Below are positions 18,976 to 29,425 of a stretch of 64,000 bases of DNA, piece by piece. The stretch lies in NCBI GenBank assembly GCA_029210325.1, contig JARGPU010000002.1, positions 224,559 to 288,558 of the forward strand. The letters run 5' to 3'. The notes under the pieces were generated by a model that saw only the letters and a list, made by a program, of their open reading frames with translations, made no database searches and was not told the DNA's origin. This stretch comes from Alcanivoracaceae bacterium (GTDB lineage: Bacteria > Pseudomonadota > Gammaproteobacteria > Pseudomonadales > Alcanivoracaceae). Numbering within the stretch: the first letter of the stretch is position 1; each line of letters opens with the position of its first letter. Position numbers and translations under genes: made by a program.

Positions 18976-19893
18976 ATGGTTATGCAATTAATTCGTACTG
19001 AAAGCTGGTATCGCACGCCGAACGACGACCCGCGTGGCTATATTGAAAGCGATTCCTTGCGAGAGCTCTGGTTTCACACTGGTACTGCCTGCAATCTGGC
19101 CTGCCCATTCTGTCTTGAAGGCTCAAAGCCGGGAGATGACCGCCTCGGCTTGATGACGCTGGATGATGTGGTGCCATTTGTTGATGAGGCCTGTGAGCTT
19201 GGTGTTGGGCAGTTTTCTTTTACTGGTGGTGAGCCGTTTGTGGCCAAGCAATTTCCTCGCATTCTTGAGTATGCAGCGGCGCGCAAACCCTGTTTGGTGC
19301 TGACCAATGGTACCCGGCCATTATTACAGCGTATGGATGAAGTGCTGCCGCTGGCCAATGCCGCCAATCCGGTGTCGTTTCGCATCAGTATTGATTACCC
19401 CGACGAAACCAGGCATGAGGCGGGTCGTGGGGATGGTACGTTTGCGGAGTCCTTGCAGGCTTTGCGCGAATTAAGCAAAGCGGGTTTTGCCGTATCAGTG
19501 GCGCGGCAGTGGGAGCCTGATGAGAATACTGCGGAGGTCGAGCAGGCATATCAGAAGATTTTTTCTGATAATGGAATTTCGCGGTCGATCCGGCTGGTGT
19601 CCTTTCCCGATTTTGCCACACCAGGTGCTGAGCGCGTGACTCCGCATATAACAGAGAGCTGTATGACGACTTATCACACGGCGGAAAGTCGCGCCGGTTT
19701 TATGTGTGCTTTTAGTCGTATGGTGGTCAAGGATAAGGGAAAGATGCGGGTGTATGCCTGTACCCTGGTGGATGACGATACGAGTTATGATCTTGGAGGT
19801 ACGTTGCGGGATAGTCTGAATCAGCGAATTATGATGAAGCATCATCGCTGTTTTACTTGCTTCAAGTTTGGTGCTTCCTGCAGCGAGCTGTGA
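18976..19893 (+). CDS. radical SAM protein
   Basis: CNLACPFC (CX3CX2C), FTGGEPFV; C-terminal RCFTCFKFGASCSEL Cys cluster. Confidence 0.9.
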   Translation: MVMQLIRTESWYRTPNDDPRGYIESDSLRELWFHTGTACNLACPFCLEGSKPGDDRLGLMTLDDVVPFVDEACELGVGQFSFTGGEPFVAKQFPRILEYAAARKPCLVLTNGTRPLLQRMDEVLPLANAANPVSFRISIDYPDETRHEAGRGDGTFAESLQALRELSKAGFAVSVARQWEPDENTAEVEQAYQKIFSDNGISRSIRLVSFPDFATPGAERVTPHITESCMTTYHTAESRAGFMCAFSRMVVKDKGKMRVYACTLVDDDTSYDLGGTLRDSLNQRIMMKHHRCFTCFKFGASCSEL

Positions 19894-19904
19894 AAACACA
19901 GCTC
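19885..19904. repeat. hairpin/REP-like inverted repeat spanning the radical SAM stop codon
   Basis: GAGCTGTG-AAAA-CACAGCTC. Confidence 0.5.
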
Positions 19905-19925
19905 CCATAGAGTCAGGCCACACAA

Positions 19926-21734
19926 TCAAGCCGGATACTCGAACTCACGGATCACCTCAAGAAACTCGCCACCGAAGCGCTCCAGCTTGACGTCACCCAC
20001 GCCGCTGACACTGAGCATGGCGCTGGCGGTTGTTGGACGTTGCTCAAGCATGTCGCGCAAGGTGGCGTCGTTGAAAATAACGTAGGGTGGAACACCGTGC
20101 TCCTCGGCCAGCCGCTTGCGGCAGCTGCGCAGTGCCTGCCACAGTTCGCGGTCAGCTGGCTCTATATCCTGATGACGGCGCTTGCTACTAGCAGCCGCGA
20201 TGGGCACAGAAACCTTGTCACGGCGCAGGGATATTTTTTCTTCTCCTCGCAGAATGGCGCGACAGCGCTCGGTTAACCGCAGGGTGCCAAAACCATCCGG
20301 GTCCACGTCCAGATATCCCTGAGCGACAAGCTGGCGCATGATCGCCCGCCACTCATCCTGACCGAGTTCGCGACCAATTCCCCAGGTGGATAGCTTGTCG
20401 TGGCCAGAGCTGGTGACTTTCTCACTACTGCTGCCACGCAGCACCTCAATGACATGGATGGCGCCGTAGCGTTGGCCGGTTCGGTACACGCAGGACAGCG
20501 CTTTCTGTACCGCCTCGGTGGCGTCCCAGGTATCTGGTGGAGTCAGGCAGTTATCGCAGTTACCACAGGGTTGCGGCAGCTCATCACCGAAGTAACGTAA
20601 CAGTGCCTGACGCCGGCAACTGGTGATCTCACACAGGCCGAGCATGGCATTGAGGCGCTGCTGCTCGTGCCGTTTGAATTCCTCATTGCCCTCCGAGCCA
20701 GCCATCATCTGGCGCAGCTTGACCACATCTTCGAGGCCATACAGCAACAAGGCGGTGGCTGGATCGCCGTCACGGCCGGCGCGGCCGGTTTCCTGATAGT
20801 AGGCCTCGATACTTTTCGGCAGATCCAGATGGGCAACAAAGCGTACATCGGGTTTATCGATGCCCATGCCGAAGGCAATGGTGGCCACCATAATGACGCT
20901 GTCTTCGCGTAGAAAACGTTTTTGATGGGTTGCCCGCAAGCCGGCGGGCAGGCCGGCATGATAGGGCAGGGCAGTGAAGCCTTCGCCGCTCAGCCATTCG
21001 GCAGTTTGCTCGACTTTCGCTCGACTCAGACAATAGACGATACCGGCGTTGCCGCTTTGCTCCTCACGCAAAAAGCGCAGCAATTGCTGGCGAGGCTTAT
21101 CTTTCTGACGGATACGGTACTGGATATTGGGCCGGTCGAAGCCGCTGATAAATTGTTGCGCCTTGTGCAGTGACAGGCGCTCGGTAATCTCGTCACGGGT
21201 GCGGGCGTCGGCGGTGGCCGTCAGGGCAATGCGAGGGATATCCGGGAATTGTTCCTGCAACACATTGAGGCGCAGGTAGTCGGCCCGGAAATCATGCCCC
21301 CATTGGGCCACGCAGTGAGCCTCGTCAATGGCAAACAGGGCAATCTGGCAACTGGCCAGCAGGGCAAGGGTGCGAGGCTGGATCAGCCGCTCCGGTGCCA
21401 CGTAGAGCATGTCGAGCTCGCCTTGCTGCAGCGCTTGCTCCGTCTGCCAGACCTCGGCAGCGCTCAGGGTCGAGTTAAGAAAGCCAGCCCGGACACCCAG
21501 TTCGCGCAGGGCGCTGACCTGATCTTGCATCAGGGCAATCAGCGGGCTGACCACTACACCTACGCCATCGCGGGCCAGCGCGGGAATCTGGTAGCACAGT
21601 GATTTACCGCCGCCGGTGGGCATCACTACCAGCGCATCACCGCCGCCGATCAGACTATCGATAATCGCCTGCTGGGGGCCGCGAAAGCTGCTGTAGCCAA
21701 AGGTGTGTTGGAGAATATGGTGGGCATCAGTCAT
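19926..21734 (-). CDS. recQ: ATP-dependent DNA helicase RecQ (start moved to internal [12 protein letters not shown])
   Basis: [35 protein letters not shown] and HRDC domains; upstream residues lack RecQ character. Confidence 0.95.
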   Translation of the reverse strand: MTDAHHILQHTFGYSSFRGPQQAIIDSLIGGGDALVVMPTGGGKSLCYQIPALARDGVGVVVSPLIALMQDQVSALRELGVRAGFLNSTLSAAEVWQTEQALQQGELDMLYVAPERLIQPRTLALLASCQIALFAIDEAHCVAQWGHDFRADYLRLNVLQEQFPDIPRIALTATADARTRDEITERLSLHKAQQFISGFDRPNIQYRIRQKDKPRQQLLRFLREEQSGNAGIVYCLSRAKVEQTAEWLSGEGFTALPYHAGLPAGLRATHQKRFLREDSVIMVATIAFGMGIDKPDVRFVAHLDLPKSIEAYYQETGRAGRDGDPATALLLYGLEDVVKLRQMMAGSEGNEEFKRHEQQRLNAMLGLCEITSCRRQALLRYFGDELPQPCGNCDNCLTPPDTWDATEAVQKALSCVYRTGQRYGAIHVIEVLRGSSSEKVTSSGHDKLSTWGIGRELGQDEWRAIMRQLVAQGYLDVDPDGFGTLRLTERCRAILRGEEKISLRRDKVSVPIAAASSKRRHQDIEPADRELWQALRSCRKRLAEEHGVPPYVIFNDATLRDMLEQRPTTASAMLSVSGVGDVKLERFGGEFLEVIREFEYPA

Positions 21735-21911
21735 GGGGGCCGAGTATAGCGGTTGCGGGCTGCACATGCAGAACAGCTGCGAATCAGGTATAAAGCCAGC
21801 GCTACAAGGTTGTCGCACGCAGAGCGCAAAGACCGTGCATAGTTCACGGTGTTCTTGCCCTGTATCGCCGAGGATGCTCACACATTGCTACTGCCCGAGC
21901 TGCACAGACGT

Positions 21912-22787
21912 ATGGTTTCTGTCCTTCCCCGCTGGTCGACGATTGTCTTGACGTCCTTTTGCTTGCTGGCAACTGGCTGCACAGTTTTGCGCGAGAATGC
22001 CCCGGATTCACTGGCAGCACTTATTGATCGAGTCATGCCACCGCAGCAAGTGGCCGGATTGGACTTTCAGGCAATTGATAGTTTAGGTGTCCATGGCGCC
22101 TGCGATGTGCTGGCCGAGATGTGGCGGCAGAATCGTAGTGTTCCTCGACGCGAACTGGAAGGACGTCTGCTACCGGCCTGCGAGGCCGAGGTGCAGGCGG
22201 CGCTTGCCCGTGAGCGCGAGGCACAGCGGCTTGACGGGCTCATTGAGGAGGCTTGGCAGGCCCTGCTGGCCCGGCGCGAGCAGCAACGCTTACTTGCTGA
22301 GCGTCGTCAGCTTGAGGAGGATCTGCGCCGTCGTCAGATGCAGAAACAGCAAGCCAGGCAGGAGCAGATCAAGCAGCAAATGGCCACTCGGCAATCTCGT
22401 ATTGAGTCACTGGCAGTGGCCTTAAAGGGGGCTGCAGTTCATCAGGCACTGGCTGAGCTGAACGTGCAGGACAAGTCATTGGCTTATAGCGCCGGGCAGG
22501 TATCAGAGCGTAGTTTGAGTAACTTCCTTGCTTGCGTGGAGATTGCTTACCCGAACGAAGGTTACAAGGTCCGCCGTGATGGCCGCCGACTGGTGGTGAT
22601 CGCCGAGAAGGCGGCCCTACCCAGAGGGCGCATGCCAATAGAGCTGCGCTTTACCGAGAATGAAGACTACTGGTTGCTGACTTTTCTCAAGGTGGCAGAG
22701 ATTACCGCCAGTAATGCTCAGGATCGCTTCATTCTGGCCCAAAATCTGGTCGCCCAGAGCTGTTATGGCGAAGATGGCAAGCTCTAG
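21912..22787 (+). CDS. putative coiled-coil lipoprotein of unknown function
   Basis: Likely start MVSVLPRWSTIVLTSFCLLATGC with lipobox LATGC; long Glu/Arg/Gln helix. Confidence 0.65.
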   Translation: MVSVLPRWSTIVLTSFCLLATGCTVLRENAPDSLAALIDRVMPPQQVAGLDFQAIDSLGVHGACDVLAEMWRQNRSVPRRELEGRLLPACEAEVQAALAREREAQRLDGLIEEAWQALLARREQQRLLAERRQLEEDLRRRQMQKQQARQEQIKQQMATRQSRIESLAVALKGAAVHQALAELNVQDKSLAYSAGQVSERSLSNFLACVEIAYPNEGYKVRRDGRRLVVIAEKAALPRGRMPIELRFTENEDYWLLTFLKVAEITASNAQDRFILAQNLVAQSCYGEDGKL

Positions 22788-23536
22788 CCGTGGAGCTTCA
22801 GCTTGCCAGCCAGTTCAAACCATAGATGGCGGTAGGCGCGCGCAGCCGGAGTATGGCTGGCAAACTCACCAACAGGGGCACGATGCTCGCCCATCTGCTC
22901 CACATGGGTTGAGTAGGGTATCCAGGTCTGTAGCCCTCCGCGCATTGCGGCCGGTGGCTTGGCGATCATTTCCAGATGCAACAGTCGGCGACGGTCGACC
23001 ATGTTAAAAAATGGCAGCACCTTCAGGTTGCCGTAGTTCTTCTCTTTCAGCCACCCTCGCACCTGTTCCAGGGAGCGTAGCGACAGGTGACTGGGAATCA
23101 CCGGGATTACCAGCACATCGGCGGCAGCAAATATGCTTTCTGCCAGTGGGCTCAGGGTAGGTGGGCAGTCCAGCAGGGTGAGTCGGTAGTGCTCGCCGAG
23201 AGGTTCGATGAGCTTCTTCAAGGCGCTACGCGGGTTGCCTGCCTCACTGAGTTTGACGTCCAGGTTGCGCAGGGTGATGTCCGATGGGATCACATCCAGG
23301 CCGTCCCAGCGGGTGCCGACCTTGAGGCGGCCGATTGGCTGGCGGCCCTTGATAAGACTGCCGGCTTTATAGCCCTTGTCGCTATCCGCTCCCAAATAGA
23401 AGCTGGCGGCGCCCTGTGGGTCCAGATCCCATAGCAGGGTTCGGTGCTTCCAGCGAGCCGCATGCCAGGCAAGATTGACGGCAGTAGAGGTCTTTCCGAC
23501 CCCACCTTTGAGGTTATAGAAGGCAATGGTATGCAT
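22784..23536 (-). CDS. ParA/MinD-like ATPase, orphan
   Basis: MHTIAFYNLKGGVGKTSTAVNLAWHAA deviant Walker A; LLDCPPTLSPL; no adjacent ParB. Confidence 0.9.
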   Translation of the reverse strand: MHTIAFYNLKGGVGKTSTAVNLAWHAARWKHRTLLWDLDPQGAASFYLGADSDKGYKAGSLIKGRQPIGRLKVGTRWDGLDVIPSDITLRNLDVKLSEAGNPRSALKKLIEPLGEHYRLTLLDCPPTLSPLAESIFAAADVLVIPVIPSHLSLRSLEQVRGWLKEKNYGNLKVLPFFNMVDRRRLLHLEMIAKPPAAMRGGLQTWIPYSTHVEQMGEHRAPVGEFASHTPAARAYRHLWFELAGKLKLHG

Positions 23537-23685
23537 GCTGCTCCTTGCTCTGCGGCCCCTTTTTCTTGGCAGGCTAGCATGGCCGGCGAAGGATGTCCGC
23601 CCCTGTTCGGGTTGTGGATGATCGGTAAAGGGGATTAAATACACGCCTACCGCCGCATTAATGTGATCTCTCCCCGGGGCTCTTC

Positions 23686-24714
23686 GTGACCAGCGACAAG
23701 AAGTATCAGGTGTTTGTCAGTTCGACCTTTACAGACCTGCAGGATGCCCGGCAGGAGCTGATGATGGCTCTGCTCTCCATGGGTATGATTCCCACGGGCA
23801 TGGAGCTCTATCCCTCTGAGCAGAATAACCAGTGGCCGATGATCCAGAAGGTCATCAATGAGTGTGACTACTATGTGGTGCTGGTCGGTGGGCGCTATGG
23901 CTCGCTATCGCCCATTGGCCTGAGCTATACGCATCGTGAATATGTCTATGCGGCCACCAAGAAAAAGCCGGTGATTGCCTTCCTCCATGACCACCCCGAG
24001 TCGTTGACGCCTGATCGCCGGGAAACAACCCGTGAGGGTGATGTTCGATTCCGGGATTTTCGTAAGTTGGTGCAGGAAAAGGCGGCCATCTTTCGCCACT
24101 GGAGCAATCCGACGGATCTTGCTGAGGTGGTGCGTAAGTCCATGCCGGTATTGATTCGCCAGAATCCGGCCCCGGGTTGGGTGCGTGCCGGTCAGGTGGC
24201 AGATCTTTCTCAGGTGCGTGAAGTTCAGGATCTGAAAAAGCGCATTGAGGATCTGGAAAAAGAAAAAAGTGAATTGACGGCCGGTTGGCGACCACCGCTG
24301 GACACACTGGCCCGTGGCAGTGACAGCGTAACGCTTCAGTACAGCTGCAACGCTTATATTAAGGGTGATTGCAAGGTCACCATGGCGGACAGCAAGATGA
24401 CCTGGGATCAAGTGTTTGCGGCAGTGGGCCCGCAAATGATGAATGAAGTCCCCGAGGCAGTGATGCGTGAGGCGCTGGAGGAGGCCATTGCCGCCAGGGC
24501 GCTGGTCGATGTTCAGAAGTTAATGCCGAAAGCGCATGCGGTGCGCAATGTGGTGGTGTCTACGGCATCATTTAATCAGGTCAAGATCCAGCTGCGGGCT
24601 CTGGGCCTGATTCGAAAGAACCCGGCGCGCGAGGCCACCGGGCAGACCTGGTGGCAGCTAACGCCCCACGGCGATCACACCATGACACAGGTGCTGTCGC
24701 TGATTCGTAGTTAA
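23686..24714 (+). CDS. DUF4062 domain protein with C-terminal winged-helix-like region
   Basis: KYQVFVSSTFTDLQDARQELMMALLSMGMIPTGMELYPS...; C-term FNQVKIQLRALGLIRKN...WWQLTPHG; GTG start. Confidence 0.85.
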   Translation: MTSDKKYQVFVSSTFTDLQDARQELMMALLSMGMIPTGMELYPSEQNNQWPMIQKVINECDYYVVLVGGRYGSLSPIGLSYTHREYVYAATKKKPVIAFLHDHPESLTPDRRETTREGDVRFRDFRKLVQEKAAIFRHWSNPTDLAEVVRKSMPVLIRQNPAPGWVRAGQVADLSQVREVQDLKKRIEDLEKEKSELTAGWRPPLDTLARGSDSVTLQYSCNAYIKGDCKVTMADSKMTWDQVFAAVGPQMMNEVPEAVMREALEEAIAARALVDVQKLMPKAHAVRNVVVSTASFNQVKIQLRALGLIRKNPAREATGQTWWQLTPHGDHTMTQVLSLIRS

Positions 24715-24730
24715 GTGTGGTCGCCCCGAT

Positions 24731-26680
24731 TTATTGATTTAGTTCGGGGCGGTCGCGGAAGTATTCCAGTGCCTCCGGATTAGTCAGTGCACCCTGATTG
24801 GTCACCGGTCTGTTATGAATGACTTCTCTCACCGCCAGCTCGACAATTTTGCCACTGACGGTTCGCGGAATGGCTTTCACCTGAAGGATTTTAGCCGGTA
24901 CATGGCGTGGGCTGGCCCCGTCCCGTATGGCTCTGCGAATCTTTGCTTGTAACTGTTCGCTCATCTGGTGTTCCGGTTGCAGCACTACAAACAGCACCAC
25001 CCGCACGTCACCCTGCCACTCTTGACCAACCACTATGCTTTCACGAATTTCCGCCAGGGCTTCTACCTGTCGGTAAATTTCTGCCGTGCCGATGCGTACC
25101 CCGCCCGGGTTTAATACGGCATCGCTGCGTCCGTGAATAATCAGGCCGGTGTGGCCCTCATGCAGCCGGGTTTCTGCGTAGTCACCATGGGCCCAGACAT
25201 TGTCGAAGCGGCTGAAGTAGGCTCGCTGATATTTGCTGCCGTCCGAATCATTCCAGAAGCCAATGGGCATGGAGGGGAAGGGGGTACGGCAGACTAGCTC
25301 GCCTTTTTCATTGTCTACTGATACACCAGCGTCATTATATACGGCCACGTCCATGGCCAAGCCAAAACATTGCAGCTCGCCACGGAATACCGGTAACAGT
25401 GGATTGCCCAAGGCAAAGCAGGAGACGATATCCGTACCGCCGGAAATCGATGCCACCTGTAGATCCGCTTTCACATCTCGGTAGATATAGTCGTAACTTT
25501 CGTGCAGCAGTGGCGAGCCAGTAGAGAACAGCACTTGCAAAGTTTTCAGTGAGTGCTGCTGCACCGGTTTCAGGCCGGACTTTTCCACCGCCTGAATGAA
25601 CTTGGCGCTGGTGCCAAAGTGACTGATCTGCTCGGCATCAATCAAATCGAATAGTCTGGCCGTGTCTGGCCATGCCGGGTTGCCGTCATACAGCACGATA
25701 CTGGCGCCGGCTTGTAGACCGGACACCAGCCAGTTCCACATCATCCAGCCACAGGTGGTGAAATAGAAAAGTCGGTCATCGCTGCCAAGATCGCTGTGCA
25801 GTTGCAGCTCTTTGGCGTGTTGCAGCAGGGTGCCGCCGGCGCCATGGACGATGCATTTCGGTACACCAGTAGTGCCAGATGAGTAGAGGATATAAAGCGG
25901 ATGATCGAAGGGTAAGCGAACAAACTCTGGAATGCGGTCAGTGTTGTCTAGCCAGTCCTCCATTGTCACGCTGGGCACCGCAGTGGCAACGGGTGTCTGC
26001 GCCACACAAACCAGGCATTCCACCTGCAACTGATCGGCAATCTCAGATATCCGGGGAGCCAGATCGATTAGCTTGCCGTTGTAGTGATAGTGATCCGCGG
26101 CAATCAGGATGCGCGGTTGGATCTGGCCAAATCGATCGAGTACGGCGCTGACGCCAAAATCGGGCGAGCAGGAGGACCAGACAGCGCCGATCCAGCTTGC
26201 CCCCAGCGCGGCAATCACGGTCTCAATCCGATTGGGCATATAACCGGCGATACGATCCCCCGGAGCAATGCCATGGCGTTTCAGTGCAGCGGCAAAGCGA
26301 CCGGCCTTTTCATATAACTGATGCCAGCTGAGCTCAGTGCGGCCGCCGATTTCATCCAGGGCAATAATCGCCACGCCGTTGTCGCGGCGCTTGAGCAGAT
26401 TTTCTGCAAAATTCAGTCTTGCCTCGGGGAACCAGTGACTGTCCTGAAAGCGCTCCGCGCGTTGCAGTATGGTTGCGCCCGGGTCTTCACCAACGATGTC
26501 GCAGAATTGCCAGATATGCTTCCAGAACGCGTCCGGCTTTGTGACGGACCAACGGTGCAGTTCCTGATAATTGTTCAGTGTGCAGCCATGGAGTCGTTCG
26601 ACGCTATCCACAAAGGCCTGCATACGGCTGGCGAGACGACGCTCTGGCGACGGGCTCCACAGAGGTATTTGCTGAGTCAT
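24731..26680 (-). CDS. acetoacetyl-CoA synthetase
   Basis: 649 aa; [58 protein letters not shown]. Confidence 0.93.
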   Translation of the reverse strand: MTQQIPLWSPSPERRLASRMQAFVDSVERLHGCTLNNYQELHRWSVTKPDAFWKHIWQFCDIVGEDPGATILQRAERFQDSHWFPEARLNFAENLLKRRDNGVAIIALDEIGGRTELSWHQLYEKAGRFAAALKRHGIAPGDRIAGYMPNRIETVIAALGASWIGAVWSSCSPDFGVSAVLDRFGQIQPRILIAADHYHYNGKLIDLAPRISEIADQLQVECLVCVAQTPVATAVPSVTMEDWLDNTDRIPEFVRLPFDHPLYILYSSGTTGVPKCIVHGAGGTLLQHAKELQLHSDLGSDDRLFYFTTCGWMMWNWLVSGLQAGASIVLYDGNPAWPDTARLFDLIDAEQISHFGTSAKFIQAVEKSGLKPVQQHSLKTLQVLFSTGSPLLHESYDYIYRDVKADLQVASISGGTDIVSCFALGNPLLPVFRGELQCFGLAMDVAVYNDAGVSVDNEKGELVCRTPFPSMPIGFWNDSDGSKYQRAYFSRFDNVWAHGDYAETRLHEGHTGLIIHGRSDAVLNPGGVRIGTAEIYRQVEALAEIRESIVVGQEWQGDVRVVLFVVLQPEHQMSEQLQAKIRRAIRDGASPRHVPAKILQVKAIPRTVSGKIVELAVREVIHNRPVTNQGALTNPEALEYFRDRPELNQ

Positions 26681-28638
26681 GATTGCTCCGCTTGGCCGGG
26701 CTCGAACTGTACCAACAGAGCGCCCTCGCTGACCTGCTCGCCAACGCTGGCGAGCAGCTCGGTGATGATGCCGTCCACCGGTGCGCGCAGGGTATGCTCC
26801 ATCTTCATGGCCTCCATAGTAACCACGGCGGTACCGGCGCTCACCGCTGTGCCGGGCTCCACATGCAAGGCCACCAGGGTGCCGCTCATCGGTGCAGCGA
26901 AGGGAGCATGGCGGCTACCGTGTTGTTGTTGTCCGCGCCGGCTGTCCACATTGCTGACGGAGATGCTGTTGGCGCACACATTCAACAGCACACCGTTATG
27001 CTGATAAATAAATTGTGCCTTAAGTGTGTCGTTTCCCCAGGCCAGGGATAACTGTTGCTGATCCTTGTGCCAGTGCACGGTGCGCCGCTGACCGTTGACG
27101 CTTGCGCTGCATTGCTGGCCAGCCGAGTCGATTTGCACCAGCAAACTGTTGCCGTCAACCATCAACTCATATTGCTGTACCTGTTTGGCGAATGGGCGCC
27201 AGCCATTTAGTGATTGCCACGGGTCACCGCCCGACTGAGGATCTGTCAGTGCGGCCGCTGCAGCCAGCGCCACCAGCTCAGGTTGGCTGTGTGGCTTTTC
27301 CATGAGCTGAGCATGTTGCTGCAGGAGGCGTGTATCCAGCTCGGCGTTGGCGAAAGCGGCGCTGCCAAGTACCTGATAGAGAAACCCGCAGTTGTGATGT
27401 ATGCCGTCGATCATGGTGTTAGATAGCGCTTGTATTAATTTCAGGCGTGCTGCGTCACGGGTTTCACCGTGACAAATAATCTTGGCAATCATTGGATCGT
27501 AGAAGGATTCGACTCTGTCACCCTGTTCGTAGCCACTATCGACGCGGGCATTGCCATGGGGCCAGACCAGAGTGTTTAGCAAGCCAGAGGAGGGCAGAAA
27601 GTTCTGCCATGGATCTTCCGCATAGATGCGCACTTCCATGGCGGCGCCTTGAATACGAAGCTCATGCTGCTGCTTGGGTAGCAGGTTGCCGGAGGCAACA
27701 CAGAGCTGCCACCAAACCAGATCCTCGCCGGTGATCATTTCGGTGACCGGGTGCTCTACCTGTAGGCGGGTATTCATTTCCATAAAGTAGAAATGACCAT
27801 CGGCAAACAGGAACTCCACGGTGCCAGCACCAACGTAATCGATGGCTTGGGCGGCTTGCACCGCAGCTTCTCCCAGCGCGGTACGCTGCGCTTCAGTTAA
27901 ACCTGGTGCTGGTGCCTCTTCGATGATTTTCTGGTGACGCCGCTGCACCGAGCAATCTCTCTCGAACAGGTGCAGGGTATGACCATGCTGATCGGCAAAT
28001 ACTTGTACTTCGATATGGCGGGCGCTGGACAGGTAACGTTCCAGCAGAACACGGTCATCGCCAAAGGCCGCCTTGGCCTCGCGGCGGGCACCATGCAAGG
28101 CTTCCATGAAGTCCATTTCACCATGCACGACACGCATGCCTTTGCCGCCACCGCCGGCTACCGCTTTGACCAGAAGTGGGAAGCCAATCTGTTTTGCTTC
28201 CTCCAGCAGATGGTTGTCGTCCCGGATATCCTGATCACAGCCGGGTAGTACCGGGACGCCGCTTTCCGCCATTAGCTTGCGCGCTGCTGCCTTGTCGCCC
28301 ATCAGTTCGATAGCTTTCGCCGGCGGACCCACAAAGATAATTCCAGCCTCGCTGCAGGCTGCGGCAAAGGCGGTGTTCTCGGAAAGAAAACCGTAGCCAG
28401 GATGAATCGCATCCGCACCGCTGCTGACTGCTGCGGCCACCACTTTGCTGATATCCAGATAGCTGTCGCGCGCTGGCGCAGGGCCAAGTCGCACCGCCAT
28501 ATCCGCTTCGCGGACATGCGCGAGGTGAGCGTCGGCGTCAGAATACACGGCTACCGTTTCAATGCCGTTGGCTCGACAAGTGCGGATAATGCGCCGGGCA
28601 ATTTCGCCACGGTTGGCGATTAGCAGACGTTTGATCAT
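26677..28638 (-). CDS. liuD: methylcrotonyl-CoA carboxylase biotin-containing alpha subunit
   Basis: Biotin carboxylase core AVAGGGGKGMRVV; biotinyl motif VVTMEAMKMEHTLRAP; operon context. Confidence 0.92.
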   Translation of the reverse strand: MIKRLLIANRGEIARRIIRTCRANGIETVAVYSDADAHLAHVREADMAVRLGPAPARDSYLDISKVVAAAVSSGADAIHPGYGFLSENTAFAAACSEAGIIFVGPPAKAIELMGDKAAARKLMAESGVPVLPGCDQDIRDDNHLLEEAKQIGFPLLVKAVAGGGGKGMRVVHGEMDFMEALHGARREAKAAFGDDRVLLERYLSSARHIEVQVFADQHGHTLHLFERDCSVQRRHQKIIEEAPAPGLTEAQRTALGEAAVQAAQAIDYVGAGTVEFLFADGHFYFMEMNTRLQVEHPVTEMITGEDLVWWQLCVASGNLLPKQQHELRIQGAAMEVRIYAEDPWQNFLPSSGLLNTLVWPHGNARVDSGYEQGDRVESFYDPMIAKIICHGETRDAARLKLIQALSNTMIDGIHHNCGFLYQVLGSAAFANAELDTRLLQQHAQLMEKPHSQPELVALAAAAALTDPQSGGDPWQSLNGWRPFAKQVQQYELMVDGNSLLVQIDSAGQQCSASVNGQRRTVHWHKDQQQLSLAWGNDTLKAQFIYQHNGVLLNVCANSISVSNVDSRRGQQQHGSRHAPFAAPMSGTLVALHVEPGTAVSAGTAVVTMEAMKMEHTLRAPVDGIITELLASVGEQVSEGALLVQFEPGQAEQS

Positions 28639-29423
28639 GATGCACTCCAGCGCGGTGAACGCTTGTCGAGAAAGGCGGTTAGGCCTTCGCGGCCTTCATC
28701 TTCCGTACGCAGGGTGGCAATCAGATCTGCGGTATATCCGATTACGCCTGCATCAATAGGCCGGTCGGCCACGTGTTCAATCAGGTCACGGCTTTTCAGT
28801 TGCGCCTGGGGTGCGCCTTGACGCAGCGCCTGAATAATTACCTGAATGCGCTCATCAAGCTGATCGGCGGGTGCTAGCTGGTGAACAATGCCGAGTCGCT
28901 CGGCAACGGCTGCTGGAATGATTTCTGCGCTCATAAAGTAACGCTGTGCCTGGCGGGCGCCCATGGCGCGCACTACATAGGGAGCAATAACCGCCGGCAG
29001 GATGCCCAGTTTGACCTCGCTGAGACAGAAGCGGGCGTCGTCACTGGCAATAGCGATATCACAAGCGCAAATCAAGCCCAGAGCACCACCAAAGGCAGCG
29101 CCCTGAACCCGGCAGATCACCGGCTTGCCTGCTCGGTCAATGGTTCGCATCAGTTCTGCCAGACGCAGAGAGTCGGCCCGGTTTTGTGTTCGGTCCAGTT
29201 CTCCCATGCGCTTCATCCAGTTCAGGTCCGCCCCTGCGCTGAAGTGCTTGCCGCTAGCGCTGAGAAGAATGATGCGTACAGTGTCGTTGGTAGAGGCTTC
29301 ATTGAAGGCGCCAATCAGCGCCTCAATAATGTCATCATCGAAGGCATTGTGTTTTGCCGGGTTGTCCAGCGTGATGCGGGCCAGATCTTTATCCACTGTC
29401 AGGGAGATGCTCATGGCTGGCAT
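28635..29423 (-). CDS. liuC: enoyl-CoA hydratase family protein, probable methylglutaconyl-CoA hydratase
   Basis: Crotonase motif KHFSAGADLNWMKRMG; CRVQGAAFGGALGLICACDIAIA. Confidence 0.9.
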   Translation of the reverse strand: MPAMSISLTVDKDLARITLDNPAKHNAFDDDIIEALIGAFNEASTNDTVRIILLSASGKHFSAGADLNWMKRMGELDRTQNRADSLRLAELMRTIDRAGKPVICRVQGAAFGGALGLICACDIAIASDDARFCLSEVKLGILPAVIAPYVVRAMGARQAQRYFMSAEIIPAAVAERLGIVHQLAPADQLDERIQVIIQALRQGAPQAQLKSRDLIEHVADRPIDAGVIGYTADLIATLRTEDEGREGLTAFLDKRSPRWSAS

Positions 29424-29425
29424 CC

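Noticed and set aside
18976-19893. ArsS (arsenosugar radical SAM)
   Set aside because: Length and C-terminal Cys pattern do not match what I know of ArsS; called generically instead.
22784-23536. Plasmid partition system
   Set aside because: Single ParA-like gene, no ParB, no centromere-like repeats, chromosomal neighbours.
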